Below are positions 33,429 to 43,539 of a DNA stretch of 64,000 bases, piece after piece. The translations under genes were made by a program, and so were the position numbers. How positions within the stretch are numbered: the stretch's first letter is position 1; each line of letters begins with the position of its first letter. The stretch spans positions 62,001 through 126,000 of the forward strand of contig CAWFGV010000006.1 in the NCBI GenBank assembly GCA_963815445.1. Reading direction: 5' to 3'. The DNA comes from JANLYC01 sp963815445. Lineage in GTDB: Bacteria > Actinomycetota > Actinomycetes > Propionibacteriales > Nocardioidaceae. Below the pieces are notes generated by a model. The model was given only the letters and a program-made list of their open reading frames with translations. It was not told the origin of the DNA and did no database searches.

Positions 33429-35149
33429 CTGTTGCGTCGGCCGCACCACGGCGCTCTCGCACCGGACTCGCAGCGCTGGCGATCGCCGTGGTCGCACCGC
33501 TCGCGCTGACGATCACCGGCCCGGCCGCACAGGCTGACCAGACCTACTACGTCCCGGTCTCGAAGACCTGGACGATCAGCGGTCGCGGGTACGGCCACGG
33601 TCACGGCATGAGCCAGTACGGCGCGCAGGGTGCCGCGCTGAAGGGGCTCAGCTACGACAGGATCATCGATTTCTACTACCCGGGCACGACCTGGACGAAG
33701 GCCAAGGGCCGCGTCCGGGTCCTGATCAGCGCTGACACGACCTCGGACCTGCAGGTGCGCCCCCGAAAAGGCCTCACTGTTCGCGACCTCGCAGACGGAG
33801 CGTCGTGGCCGCTTCCGGACAAGCCGGGGGTCGACCGCTGGCGGCTGACACCGATCGCACGCGGGACGATCGTGCAGTTCCACAAGGCCGACCGGTGGCG
33901 CACCTGGCAGATCCCGGACGGTCGCGCAAAGTTCAAAGAGGCAGGGGAGTTCTCCGCCCGTGGAGTCCTGACGCTGCTCGTGCCGTCCGGCGCCGACGTG
34001 ACGGGGGTGCGCTACCGCGGCAGCCTGCGGTCGGTGCCGCCGTACCCGAAGGCCACCGTGCGGGACACGGTCAACGTGCTGCCCATGGACTCCTACGTCC
34101 GCGGCGTCGTCCCGTACGAGATGCCGACGTCGTGGGCGCCCGCCGCCCTGCGTGCCCAGGCCGTGGCCGCGCGCACGTACGCGGCGTGGCTGCGCGCTCA
34201 GAACCCGCACCGCTACTACCAGATCTGTGACACCACGGCGTGCCAGGTCTACGGCGGGGTCGCGGCCGAGCAGGCCTCCAGCAACACGGCTGTGTCGGCC
34301 ACGCGCGGGCAGATCCTGTCCTACGGCGGCAAGCCGGCGTTCACGCAGTTCTCCGCCTCCTCGGGCGGCTGGACTGCTGCGGGCAGCGTCCCCTATCTCC
34401 CGGCAGAGCGTGATCCGTACGACAAGTTCTCCGGCAACGCCGTCCACCACTGGTCGGTGGAGGTGAGCACGTCGTCGCTGGAGAAGGCGCATCCCGAGGT
34501 CGGTTCACTCATCGACGTGCGGGTGACCTCCAGAGACGGCCACGGGATCTGGGGTGGCCGCGTCGGTCAGGTCGTGCTCGACGGGACCAGCGGAACGGCT
34601 TACCTGACCGGAGACGACTTCCGTTGGCAGTACGACCTGCGCTCGACCTGGTTCTCGATCGCGCCAACTCCCATCATCGAGCGCTGGCGTGAGCTCGGTG
34701 GAGCCGGCTCCTCGATCGGGCGACCCACCACCGGCGAGTACGTCCTCGATGACGGGTCGGCCCAGAACTTCACCAAGGGCCGCATCTTCTGGAACGCCGC
34801 GACCGGAGCCCGCGAGCTGATGGGGCCTCTGCTCTTCACCTATCGCGCGTACGGCGGACCCTCATCGCACGTCGGGTGGCCCGAGACCGGCATCCTCAAG
34901 GCGCCGCGCAAGGGCCACAAGGTCCGGCTGCAGCGCGGTTACCTGTTCTCCAAGCCCGGACTGGGCGCGCACGTGATGTTCGGACCCGTCCTGCGCTACT
35001 GGGCGACTGACCAGGGCGGTCCGAACGGCAGTCTCGGTTACCCGACCAGCAACGTCCGGACGGTCAGGGCCGGAGAACGCGTCGACTTCCAGCACGGCCG
35101 GATCACGTACGTCGCCTCCACCGGCCAGTTCCGGGTCGTGAAGAGCTGA
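33425..35149 (+). CDS. Secreted SpoIID/LytB-domain protein with LGFP-like repeats
   Basis: 574-residue exported protein with an N-terminal signal peptide (AALAIAVVAPLALTITGPAAQA). GRGYGHGHGMSQYGA and the SpoIID core LPMDSYVRGVVPYEMP with RAQAVAARTYA are clear. SpoIID proteins cleave glycan strands lacking peptide stems. In many cells an amidase makes such strands, and here the amidase gene is upstream and overlaps (ATGA), a good functional pair. The last 150 residues contain LGFP-like repeats (SSIGRPTTGEY, HVGWPETG, GSLGYPTSN). Confidence 0.92.
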   Translation: MTVASAAPRRSRTGLAALAIAVVAPLALTITGPAAQADQTYYVPVSKTWTISGRGYGHGHGMSQYGAQGAALKGLSYDRIIDFYYPGTTWTKAKGRVRVLISADTTSDLQVRPRKGLTVRDLADGASWPLPDKPGVDRWRLTPIARGTIVQFHKADRWRTWQIPDGRAKFKEAGEFSARGVLTLLVPSGADVTGVRYRGSLRSVPPYPKATVRDTVNVLPMDSYVRGVVPYEMPTSWAPAALRAQAVAARTYAAWLRAQNPHRYYQICDTTACQVYGGVAAEQASSNTAVSATRGQILSYGGKPAFTQFSASSGGWTAAGSVPYLPAERDPYDKFSGNAVHHWSVEVSTSSLEKAHPEVGSLIDVRVTSRDGHGIWGGRVGQVVLDGTSGTAYLTGDDFRWQYDLRSTWFSIAPTPIIERWRELGGAGSSIGRPTTGEYVLDDGSAQNFTKGRIFWNAATGARELMGPLLFTYRAYGGPSSHVGWPETGILKAPRKGHKVRLQRGYLFSKPGLGAHVMFGPVLRYWATDQGGPNGSLGYPTSNVRTVRAGERVDFQHGRITYVASTGQFRVVKS

Positions 35150-35164
35150 TCAGTCCGCCGACCG

Positions 35165-38100
35165 TCAGTCGGGGCTGACCACCAGGACCAGGTCCCCTCC
35201 TTCGACCGAGCGTGGGCCGTCCAGAGCGATGCGTTCGACCGTGCCCGCGACGGGCGTGGTGATGGCGGCCTCCATCTTCATCGCTTCGATGGTGGCGACG
35301 GACTGCCCGGCCTCGACGCTGTCGCCGGCCTGCACGAGCACGGACACCACACCATCGAAAGGGGCGCCGACCTGGCCCGGCCGGCTCGCCTCGGCCCGCT
35401 CCCGCGCGGGGGCATCCGAGGACACCGACCGGTCGCGTATCGACACCGGCCGGAGCTGCCCGTTGATCGTGCACATGACGGTCCGGATGCCGCGTTCGTC
35501 GGGCTGGCTGATCGACTCGAGGCCGAGGATGAGGCGGACGCCTTCCTCGAGATACACATCGTGCTCGTCGTCGAAGTCGAGGCCGTAGAGGAACACTCCG
35601 GTCGGTAGCACCGACAGGTCGCTGTAGCGCTCTCGTGAGTCGGCGAACTCCTGGCTCGGACCGGGAAACAGCAGCCGGTTCAGCGTTGTCCGTCGGTCGT
35701 TGTCCAACGCGGCAGCATCATCGTTGTCCAGCTTCTCCTCGCGCCGTTTGATCGTTCGTCCGGCCAGCGCCCTCGTGCGGAACGGTTCGGGCCACCCTCC
35801 CGGCGGGTCGCCGAGCTCACCGGACAGGAAGCCGATCACGGAGTCCGGCACGTCGAACGCTCCGGGGTCAGCGGCGAACGCGGCGGGATCGGCGTTGGTG
35901 GCCACGAGTGACAGGGCGAGGTCACCGACCACCTTGCTCGACGGGGTGACCTTCACGATGTTCCCGAGGATGTCGTTCGCGGCGGCATACATGTCCTCGA
36001 TCTGCTCGAACTTCTCGCCGAGCCCGAGAGCGATCGCCTGCTGGCGCAGGTTGGACAGCTGGCCGCCGGGGATCTCGTGGGTGTAGACGCGCCCGGTCGG
36101 TGCGGGCAGGCCGGCCTCGAACGGGGCGTACAGCCGGCGCGTGGCCTCCCAGTACGGCTCGAGGTCGCACGCAGCCGCCAGGTCGAGACCGGTCGCGCGA
36201 TCAGTGTGGTCGGTGGCTCCGATCAGGGCAGACAGGGCCGGTTGGCTGGTGGTGCCGGCAAGTGCGGCGCTCGCGACGTCGACGGCGTCGACCCCCGACT
36301 CGATGGCGGCCACCAGGGTGGCGAGCTGGCCGCCGGGAGTGTCATGGGTGTGCAGATGTACCGGCAGCTCGAAGCGCTCACGCAACGCCGAGACCAAGGT
36401 GCGGGCGGCGGGGGCGCGCAGCAGGCCGGCCATGTCCTTGATCGCGAGGACATGGGCACCTGCGGACACGATCCGGTCGGCAAGACGGAGGTAGTAGTCG
36501 AGCGTGTAGAGGGTCTCGCCCGGGCTGCTGAGGTCGCCCGTGTAGCACAGCGCGACCTCGGCCACCCCGTTCGGCGTCGAGCGAACGGCGTCGATGGCGG
36601 CGTGCATCTGTTCCACGTCGTTGAGCGCGTCGAAGATCCGGAAGATGTCGATGCCCGTGGCTGCTGCCTCGGCGACGAAAGCCTCGGTCACCTGGGTGGG
36701 ATACGGCGTGTAACCCACCGTGTTCCGGCCGCGGAGCAGCATCTGCAGACAGATGTTCGGCAGCGCCTCGCGAAGCTGGGCCAGGCGCTCCCACGGATCC
36801 TCGGCGAGGAAACGCAGGGCAACGTCGTAGGTTGCTCCGCCCCAGCACTCCACCGACAGCAGCTGAGGAGTCAACGCCGCCATGTGTGGCGCCACGGCGG
36901 TGAGGTCGCGCGTCCGGACCCGGGTCGCGAGCAGGGACTGGTGTGCGTCGCGCAGCGTCGTATCGGTGACCGCGACCGCGCGCTGCGCACGCAAGGCTGC
37001 GGCGAACCTCTCGGCGCCGAGCTCCAGCAGACGCTGCCGTGACCCGTCAGCGGGTGGACCGTCGGGAAGCTGCGGCAGCTTGGTGGTGGGGTCGACGGAC
37101 GTGGGTGCAGTGCCGTGCGGACGGTTGACGGTCACGTCCGCGAGGTAGTGCAGCAGTCGGGTCCCTCGGTCGGCCGACGACCGGGCGGTGAGCAGCTGGG
37201 GGTGCTGCTCGATGAACGACGTCGTGACGTGCCCGGACCGGAAGTCGGGGTCGTCCAAGACCGCTTGCAGGAAAGGGATGTTCGTGGCCACGCCGCGGAT
37301 CCGGAACTCCGCGACGGCACGCCGTGCCCGGTCGACTGCGAGCGCAAAGGTCCGGCCCCGGCAGGTGAGCTTGGTCAGCATCGAGTCGAAGTGGGCGGAC
37401 ACCTCGGCACCGGTGTACGTCGTACCACCGTCGAGCCTGATCCCCGCCCCACCGGGCGATCGGTAAGCGGTGATACGACCCGTGTCGGGACGGAACCCGT
37501 TGGCCGGGTCCTCGGTCGTGATGCGGCACTGGAGCGCGAACCCGCGCACCCTGATCTCGTCCTGCCGCAGCCCCAGGTCGGCCAGCGTCTCACCGGCGGC
37601 GATGCGCAGTTGCGACTGGACGAGGTCGACGTCGGTGACCTCCTCTGTGACGGTGTGCTCGACCTGGATGCGCGGGTTCATCTCGATGAAGACGTGGCGG
37701 CCGTCCGGGCTCACGAGGAACTCAACCGTGCCCGCGTTGACGTAGCCGATCTCCCGTGCGAACCGTACGGCGTCGGCACAGATGCGCTCGCGCAGATCGG
37801 GGTCGAGGCTCGGTGCAGGGGCGATCTCGACGACCTTCTGGTGGCGGCGCTGGAGGGAGCAGTCGCGCTCGAAGAGATGGATCACGTTGCCCTCGGCATC
37901 GGCCAGGATCTGGACCTCGATGTGTCTCGGGTCGACCACGGCCTCCTCGACGAAGACGGTCGGATCTCCGAATGCCCCGTCGGCCTCGCGCATCGCGGCC
38001 TCCACGGCATCGCGGAGCCGGGCCGGATCATCCACGCGCCGCATACCACGACCACCGCCTCCGGCGACGGCCTTGACGAACACGGGAAAGGTCAGGACCG

Positions 38101-38545
38101 AGGCGGCTGAGACGATCTCGTCGACGTCCGCTGAGGGCGCGATGTTCGTGAGCACGGGGACACCGGCCGCCGCCGCCGCGCGGACGGCGCTGGCCTTGTT
38201 GCCGGTCAGCCGGAGAATCTCTGCCGGCGGTCCGACGAACGTGATGCCCGCGGCGACGCAGGCCTCGGCGAGACCCGGGTTCTCGGAGAGGAACCCGTAG
38301 CCGGGGTAGACCGCCTCGGCGCCGGCGTACACGGCTGCCTCGACGATCGCGTTGGGGTCGAGGTACGCACGCACCGGGTGACCACGCTCGCCGATCTCGT
38401 AGGCCTCGTCCGCTTTCAGCCGGTGCTCGGAACCCCGGTCCTCGTGCGGGAAGACGGCCACGGTCTTGGCGCCGAGCTCGTACGCCGCCCGGAACGCTCG
38501 GACGGCGATCTCACCGCGGTTGGCCACCAGCACTTTCGCGAACAT
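35165..38545 (-). CDS. pyc: Pyruvate carboxylase
   Basis: 1126-residue single-chain enzyme making oxaloacetate from pyruvate, bicarbonate and ATP. Biotin carboxylase domain (residues 1-450: KVLVANRGEIAVRAFRA, GGGGRGMR, EMNPRIQVEHTVTEEV), carboxyltransferase barrel (about 510-800, DTTLRDAHQSLLATRVRT, metal HLHTHD), and C-terminal biotinyl domain with K1090 in EAMKME. It requires biotinylation by BirA. TAGGGT lies 6 nt before ATG 38545 (leaderless). The 3' end is 15 bp from the SpoIID gene. Confidence 0.97.
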   Translation of the reverse strand: MFAKVLVANRGEIAVRAFRAAYELGAKTVAVFPHEDRGSEHRLKADEAYEIGERGHPVRAYLDPNAIVEAAVYAGAEAVYPGYGFLSENPGLAEACVAAGITFVGPPAEILRLTGNKASAVRAAAAAGVPVLTNIAPSADVDEIVSAASVLTFPVFVKAVAGGGGRGMRRVDDPARLRDAVEAAMREADGAFGDPTVFVEEAVVDPRHIEVQILADAEGNVIHLFERDCSLQRRHQKVVEIAPAPSLDPDLRERICADAVRFAREIGYVNAGTVEFLVSPDGRHVFIEMNPRIQVEHTVTEEVTDVDLVQSQLRIAAGETLADLGLRQDEIRVRGFALQCRITTEDPANGFRPDTGRITAYRSPGGAGIRLDGGTTYTGAEVSAHFDSMLTKLTCRGRTFALAVDRARRAVAEFRIRGVATNIPFLQAVLDDPDFRSGHVTTSFIEQHPQLLTARSSADRGTRLLHYLADVTVNRPHGTAPTSVDPTTKLPQLPDGPPADGSRQRLLELGAERFAAALRAQRAVAVTDTTLRDAHQSLLATRVRTRDLTAVAPHMAALTPQLLSVECWGGATYDVALRFLAEDPWERLAQLREALPNICLQMLLRGRNTVGYTPYPTQVTEAFVAEAAATGIDIFRIFDALNDVEQMHAAIDAVRSTPNGVAEVALCYTGDLSSPGETLYTLDYYLRLADRIVSAGAHVLAIKDMAGLLRAPAARTLVSALRERFELPVHLHTHDTPGGQLATLVAAIESGVDAVDVASAALAGTTSQPALSALIGATDHTDRATGLDLAAACDLEPYWEATRRLYAPFEAGLPAPTGRVYTHEIPGGQLSNLRQQAIALGLGEKFEQIEDMYAAANDILGNIVKVTPSSKVVGDLALSLVATNADPAAFAADPGAFDVPDSVIGFLSGELGDPPGGWPEPFRTRALAGRTIKRREEKLDNDDAAALDNDRRTTLNRLLFPGPSQEFADSRERYSDLSVLPTGVFLYGLDFDDEHDVYLEEGVRLILGLESISQPDERGIRTVMCTINGQLRPVSIRDRSVSSDAPARERAEASRPGQVGAPFDGVVSVLVQAGDSVEAGQSVATIEAMKMEAAITTPVAGTVERIALDGPRSVEGGDLVLVVSPD

Positions 38546-38551
38546 GCCCCA

Positions 38552-38557
38552 ACCCTA
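38552..38557 (-). promoter_or_regulatory. -10 element of leaderless pyc
   Basis: TAGGGT on the minus strand, 6 nt, then ATG 38545. Confidence 0.55.
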
Positions 38558-38703
38558 GGGAGCCGTCCGCGTCGTGGCATCGGGGTCTCGCAGTACAAGC
38601 CACCCGGCCCGGCGACCGGACAGCCGAAAACTGGTTGAGTCTCGACGACTTCTGACGAAGGATCGAGGCATGTCTGGCACCGGCGGGGTCGACCCGTGAC
38701 GCG

Positions 38704-39672
38704 GTGGTGACCGTGCGGACCGACGCGACGGCCGACGTGGCGTGCGACGAGTCCGGGTCCGAGGGCGAGCATCTGATCGGCGGCAACACCGACGTCTTCG
38801 CCCATGGCAGTGTCCGGCTCACGATCGAGGAGGCAGCCGTCGTCGTCGCCGAGGTGCGCAGGCGCATCAGGTCACCGGCCACGGAGTACAAGGCCAACCA
38901 CTTGTTGCGGGAAAAGCAACGTGCTGTCCTCGAGTGGTTCCTTGGCACGGACGGGCCGCTCGTCGATCGGGCCCACGTCTTCCTCGTCGACAAGACCTTC
39001 CTCGTGCTGACTGCCTTGGTCGATCTGCTCGACGGCCACGTGCCCGGCACGGCACGACGGTTGCGACTCGACGGCCCGCACGCGTTCGGAGAGCCACGCT
39101 GGCAGCGCTTCCTGGAGGCGGGGAACCTGCTCCTTCGGTCCCGCGTCCCGCTGCTTGCACCAGCCCCCGTCGAGACGTTCTTCGCCGCCGTCGACGATCT
39201 GCGCGGTCACGACGACCGGCACGGGCTGACAGACCTCCTCACGGGGCTGAGCCGGGGCCGTCCACGAGCAGAGGACTTCCGTCGCAGCATGGTCGAGGGT
39301 CCGACCGTCGTACCGGTCCTCGAGCCGTTGATCCCGGCGCTGATCAGCACCGTCATGCACTGGTGCGAGGTCGCCGGCCCCGTCTCGATCGTTCACGACC
39401 AGACGAACACCCTGACCAAGGATCGGCTGGACCACGTCTACCGCGAGGTCGGCCCGCGGCTGGCCCGCCTGCGGATGGTCGACTCCCAGGATGACCCCCG
39501 GGTCCAGCTCGCCGACTTCCTCGCCGGCGTGGCGCGCAAGCTGGCGTCGCAGGCGCTCAACCGCGGCGACGACGACGAGTTGACCCCGCTGCTGCGCCCC
39601 TACGTCGACGCGGCGTCGTGCTGGGGAGACGCGGCGAGCTGGGAGGCGTTGGGCCCGGCTGCCGCCGGCTGA
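38704..39672 (+). CDS. DUF3800-like protein
   Basis: 322-residue protein. DVACDESGSEGEHL near residue 12 and the late VQLADFLAGVARKL match the paired acidic residues of DUF3800, a presumed RNase H-like nuclease fold often seen near mobile or defence genes. Here it stands alone between pyc and accA3. GTG 38704 was used; GTG 38707 follows. No good ribosome site is visible. A nine-codon ORF (ATG 38670) precedes it. Function unknown. Confidence 0.72.
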   Translation: MVTVRTDATADVACDESGSEGEHLIGGNTDVFAHGSVRLTIEEAAVVVAEVRRRIRSPATEYKANHLLREKQRAVLEWFLGTDGPLVDRAHVFLVDKTFLVLTALVDLLDGHVPGTARRLRLDGPHAFGEPRWQRFLEAGNLLLRSRVPLLAPAPVETFFAAVDDLRGHDDRHGLTDLLTGLSRGRPRAEDFRRSMVEGPTVVPVLEPLIPALISTVMHWCEVAGPVSIVHDQTNTLTKDRLDHVYREVGPRLARLRMVDSQDDPRVQLADFLAGVARKLASQALNRGDDDELTPLLRPYVDAASCWGDAASWEALGPAAAG

Positions 39673-39696
39673 CGGTCAGGGCGCGGGCAGCCTGGC

Positions 39697-41472
39697 CTAG
39701 CTGTCGGTGATCTCGCACAGCACGGCGCCGTTCGTCACGGTCGCTCCGACCTCGGCCGCCAAGGCGGTGATCGTGCCTGCGCGGTGGGCGTTGATCGGCT
39801 GCTCCATCTTCATCGCCTCGAGCACCACGACCAGTTCGCCTGCCTCGACCTGCTGGCCCTCCGTGACGGCAAGCTTGACGATCGTGCCCTGCATGGGAGC
39901 GGTGAGGGCGTTGCCGCCGGCGGCGGCCCCTGCCTTCTTCGTCGCGGCGCGCTTGGCCGGCTTTCTGCCTCCCGGTGCGGCACCGGCTGCGGCCAGGCCG
40001 GCGGGAAGTGAGACCTGGAGACGTTTGCCATCGACCTCGACGGTCACCGACTCGCGCTCGGCCGACTCGGTCGTCTCGGACCCACCGGCGTACGGCGCGA
40101 TCGTGTTGGCAAAGGCAGTCTCGATCCAGCTGGTGTAGACACCGAAGGTCTGGCCGTCCGCCCCTCCGGTGTATGCCGGGTCATCCACCACCGCGCGGTG
40201 GAACGGGATCACCGTGGGCATGCCGTCGACGACGAACTCGTCGAGCGCACGCCTCGACCGCTCGAGAGCCTGTTGTCGACTGCGTCCGCTGACGATCAGC
40301 TTGGCCACGAGCGAGTCGAACGCCCCCGGCACCGTCTCGCCCTGGTCGTAGCCGCCGTCCACCCGCACGCCGGGTCCCGAGGGGGCGTGCCAACGGGTCA
40401 GCGTGCCCGGAGCCGGCATGAAGTTGCGCCCGGCATCCTCGGCGTTGATCCGGAACTCGATGGAGTGACCATCGATCACCGGGTCGTCATACCCGAGCTC
40501 CTCACCGGCGGCGATCCGGAACATCTCGCGCACGAGGTCGATCCCGGTGACCTCTTCACTGACCGGGTGCTCGACCTGCAGTCGGGTGTTGACCTCGAGG
40601 AACGAGATCGTGCCGTCCTGGCCGACGAGGAACTCGCAGGTGCCGGCGCCGACGTAGCCTGCCTCGGCGAGGATCGCCTTGGACGAGGTATACAGCGTCT
40701 TGACCTGTTCGTCGGACAGGAACGGGGCGGGAGCCTCCTCGACGAGCTTCTGATGTCGTCGCTGCAACGAGCAGTCACGCGTCGAGACGACCACGACGTT
40801 GCCGTGCTGGTCGGCCAGACACTGCGTCTCGACGTGCCGTGGTCTGTCGAGGTAGCGCTCGACGAAGCACTCGCCGCGGCCGAACGCGGTGACCGCTTCG
40901 CGCACCGCGGACTCGTAGAGCTCCGCGACCTCCTCCTCGTTGCGGGCGACCTTCAGACCGCGCCCACCGCCTCCGAACGCGGCCTTGATGGCGATCGGAA
41001 GGCCATGCTCGCGCGCGAACGCCAGGACCTCGTCGGCGCCCTTGACCGGGTCTTCGGTGCCGGCGACCAGCGGGGCGCCCACCTTGTGCGCGATGTGACG
41101 GGCCCGGACCTTGTCGCCCAGGGCGTCGATCGCCGCGGGCGGTGGACCGATCCAGATCAGACCGGCGTCGATGACCGCCTGGGCGAAGCCGGAGTTCTCG
41201 GCGAGGAAGCCGTAGCCGGGGTGCACGGAGTCGGCGCCGGACCGCATGGCCACCGCGATGATCTTCTCGATGTCGAGGTAGGACTCGGCCGGCGTCGCCC
41301 CGTCGAGCGCGTACGCCTCGTCGGCCAGCCGCGCGAACAGGGCGTCGCGGTCCGGGTCGGCGTACACCGCCACACTCCCGATCCCGGCGTCCTTGCAGGC
41401 GCGGACGACGCGGACGGCGATCTCGCCACGGTTGGCAATCAGCACCTTGGTGAGTGGCGTCAGCGCAGGCAC
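39697..41472 (-). CDS. accA3: Acetyl/propionyl-CoA carboxylase alpha subunit (biotin carboxylase-BCCP fusion)
   Basis: 591-residue protein with biotin carboxylase domain (KVLIANRGEIAVRVVRACK, GGGGRGLKVA, EVNTRLQVEHPVSEEV) and biotinyl domain with K555 in EAMKMEQP. An Ala/Lys/Gly-rich linker lies before the BCCP part. It supplies carboxybiotin to AccD-type beta subunits. GTG 41472 has GAGGAG 6 nt upstream; ATG 41493 lacks one, so the shorter start was chosen. The upstream TAGACT (41510-41515) may be its -10. Confidence 0.94.
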   Translation of the reverse strand: MPALTPLTKVLIANRGEIAVRVVRACKDAGIGSVAVYADPDRDALFARLADEAYALDGATPAESYLDIEKIIAVAMRSGADSVHPGYGFLAENSGFAQAVIDAGLIWIGPPPAAIDALGDKVRARHIAHKVGAPLVAGTEDPVKGADEVLAFAREHGLPIAIKAAFGGGGRGLKVARNEEEVAELYESAVREAVTAFGRGECFVERYLDRPRHVETQCLADQHGNVVVVSTRDCSLQRRHQKLVEEAPAPFLSDEQVKTLYTSSKAILAEAGYVGAGTCEFLVGQDGTISFLEVNTRLQVEHPVSEEVTGIDLVREMFRIAAGEELGYDDPVIDGHSIEFRINAEDAGRNFMPAPGTLTRWHAPSGPGVRVDGGYDQGETVPGAFDSLVAKLIVSGRSRQQALERSRRALDEFVVDGMPTVIPFHRAVVDDPAYTGGADGQTFGVYTSWIETAFANTIAPYAGGSETTESAERESVTVEVDGKRLQVSLPAGLAAAGAAPGGRKPAKRAATKKAGAAAGGNALTAPMQGTIVKLAVTEGQQVEAGELVVVLEAMKMEQPINAHRAGTITALAAEVGATVTNGAVLCEITDS

Positions 41473-41704
41473 AGAGGACTCCTCGGCGGTCATCGAGTAC
41501 GACGGCCTGAGTCTAGGACCGTCGGGGCGCGACGTGCGTCTGGCCCGGTCCGAGTCCCGTCGAGCCACATTCGAAACTTGCGTAACTAGTTGCTCACGGA
41601 GAGTCAAAATTCTGACCGAAATCAGGATGTGCGCGGCCTTGACGCCGGGTTAGGACCGAACTATCGCGAGGTCCGCCTGACGGACCACACAGAGAGGATG
41701 CTTC

Positions 41705-43486
41705 ATGAGTCGACAGCCAGCGCACCATCGCATCACTCGCACGGCCAGGGGGGTGACGGTCGGGGTCGCCGCCCTCGGCCTGGCCCTGGGCATGCAGCAG
41801 GCCGGCCAGGCACAGAAGGCTCCACCGCCATCATCGGCGCCGTCAACCACGTCGGCGGCTTTGCAGCCGCACTGGACTGATGCCGTCGCGCACGACACGT
41901 CACCGAGGCTGTCGGCGCTGTCTCATGCGGGAACGCCACACGCGGGCTACGAGGGGGATCAAGAAGAGCGGGCCGAGGAGATCGCCCCGGCTCCGGACAA
42001 CGGTTTCGTCGGAGACCCGGCCGTGCAGAGCAGCGCACCGCCGACCGCCATCGGCTCGACCCGTGCCAACTTCGAGGGTCTCAGCAACCAGGACAACGCC
42101 GACGTGTACGGCTTCCGCGTCAACCCGCCGGACACGGTGGGTGACGTCAGTCGCAGGCAGTACGTCGAGATGACGAACCTCGTGCTCGGTGTCTACGACA
42201 AGTCGGGGAACCTGCTGATGCCCCCGACGGCCATCGGCGACCTCTGGAGTGGGTTTGCGGTCGACGACTGCACGGATGCGTCCGGTGACCCGATCGTGCT
42301 GTACGACCAGATCGCGAACCGGTGGATCCTCACGCAGTTCACGACAAGAGGTTTCGATGACCCGACCCGACCGTTCTACAACTGTGTCGCGGTCTCGACG
42401 TCCTCCGACGCCACCGGCTCGTACAACCGGTACGCCTTCAGCACCGGCTTCAACTTCCCCGACTACCCGAAGTACGGCGTCTGGACGGACACCCTCACGT
42501 TGACGACCCGAGAGTTCGGTCCGACGGTCGAGTACGGCATCGGCGTCTACGCCCTCGAGAAGCGCAAGATGTACCACGGCCAGGACGCGCGTGCCGTGTC
42601 GTACTTCATCGACGGCAACGACCCGACCCTGCTGCCGCTGGTCGGTGACGGGTTGCTGCCGGCTGACATCGACGGGACGCGGAAGCCGGCCGAGGGCCAG
42701 GCGATCCCGTTGGTAGGCACCCAGGACGACGACTGGGAGTACGGCGCGACCTTCGACGCGCTGAACATCTGGGACCTCAAGGTCAAGTGGCGGTCGACCC
42801 CGCGGTCATCGCTCGCGCTCGCGACCCAGCTGCCCACGCTGCCGTTCGACTCGAACTTCCCCTGCGGTGCGCCGGGAGATCGCAACTGCCTCCCGCAGCC
42901 GGGTATCACCAATCCGGACCAGTACCTCGACGTCCAGTCGTACCGGCAACGGCCCATCTGGCGGCTTGCCTACCGCAAGCTCGGGCCCGGTGTGGAGTCG
43001 TTGGTGACGAACCAGGCCGTTGAGGCGCGGCCGGGTGTGGCCGGGGTGCGCTGGTACGAGATCCGGCGCACGCCGGGTTCGAGCTACTCCATCCGGCAGC
43101 AGGGTACGTTCGCGCCCGACGACGGCGTGAACCGCTGGATGGGCAGCATCGCCCAGGACAAGTTCGGCAACATGGCCCTCGGCTACAGCGTCGTCAACGG
43201 CACGGACGTCTACCCCGGCATCCGGTACACCGGCCGAGCGGCGGGCGACCCCCTCGGGCAGATGACGCTCGGGGAGGGCACCGTGATCGACGGCAGCGGC
43301 GTGCAGACCAGCCTCAACTCGCGCTGGGGTGACTACACGTCCATGAACGTCGATCCGAGCGACGACTGCACGATGTGGTACGCCAACGAGTACTACACGG
43401 CGGCCGGCCAGGCCACGAGCGCAGCGGGCTGGCAGACCCGGATCGCCAGCTTCCGGCTTCCCGGGTGCGGTGATCGACACCACTGA
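41705..43486 (+). CDS. Secreted protein of unknown function, beta-propeller-like
   Basis: 593-residue protein with a signal peptide (residues 1-36, ending GMQQAGQAQ) and a Pro/Ser/Ala-rich linker. The body has repeated aromatic and Asp-rich beta-type segments (VLYDQIANRWILTQFT, NRWMGSIAQDKFGNMALGYS, SRWGDYTSMNVDPSDDCTMWY). The last type resembles hypothetical surface propeller proteins. No catalytic motif recognised. GAGAGG precedes ATG 41705 by 7 nt. A strong terminator follows. Confidence 0.75.
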   Translation: MSRQPAHHRITRTARGVTVGVAALGLALGMQQAGQAQKAPPPSSAPSTTSAALQPHWTDAVAHDTSPRLSALSHAGTPHAGYEGDQEERAEEIAPAPDNGFVGDPAVQSSAPPTAIGSTRANFEGLSNQDNADVYGFRVNPPDTVGDVSRRQYVEMTNLVLGVYDKSGNLLMPPTAIGDLWSGFAVDDCTDASGDPIVLYDQIANRWILTQFTTRGFDDPTRPFYNCVAVSTSSDATGSYNRYAFSTGFNFPDYPKYGVWTDTLTLTTREFGPTVEYGIGVYALEKRKMYHGQDARAVSYFIDGNDPTLLPLVGDGLLPADIDGTRKPAEGQAIPLVGTQDDDWEYGATFDALNIWDLKVKWRSTPRSSLALATQLPTLPFDSNFPCGAPGDRNCLPQPGITNPDQYLDVQSYRQRPIWRLAYRKLGPGVESLVTNQAVEARPGVAGVRWYEIRRTPGSSYSIRQQGTFAPDDGVNRWMGSIAQDKFGNMALGYSVVNGTDVYPGIRYTGRAAGDPLGQMTLGEGTVIDGSGVQTSLNSRWGDYTSMNVDPSDDCTMWYANEYYTAAGQATSAAGWQTRIASFRLPGCGDRHH

Positions 43487-43497
43487 CCGCTAGCCAC

Positions 43498-43532
43498 TGC
43501 GAGGGTGGCCGGCTCGGTCGGCCACCCTCGCA
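43498..43532. terminator. Bidirectional hairpin terminator
   Basis: Perfect 14-bp stem: TGCGAGGGTGGCCG (43498-43511) with CGGCCACCCTCGCA (43519-43532), 7-nt loop. It lies between the convergent stop codons of the secreted-protein gene and the GNAT gene. No T-run, as is usual in actinobacteria. Confidence 0.85.
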
Positions 43533-43539
43533 GGTTCGG

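Noticed and set aside
38670..38699. Nine-codon ORF (ATG 38670) before the DUF3800-like gene
   Set aside because: Too short and without clear ribosome site or coupling to the next start to be annotated as a gene.
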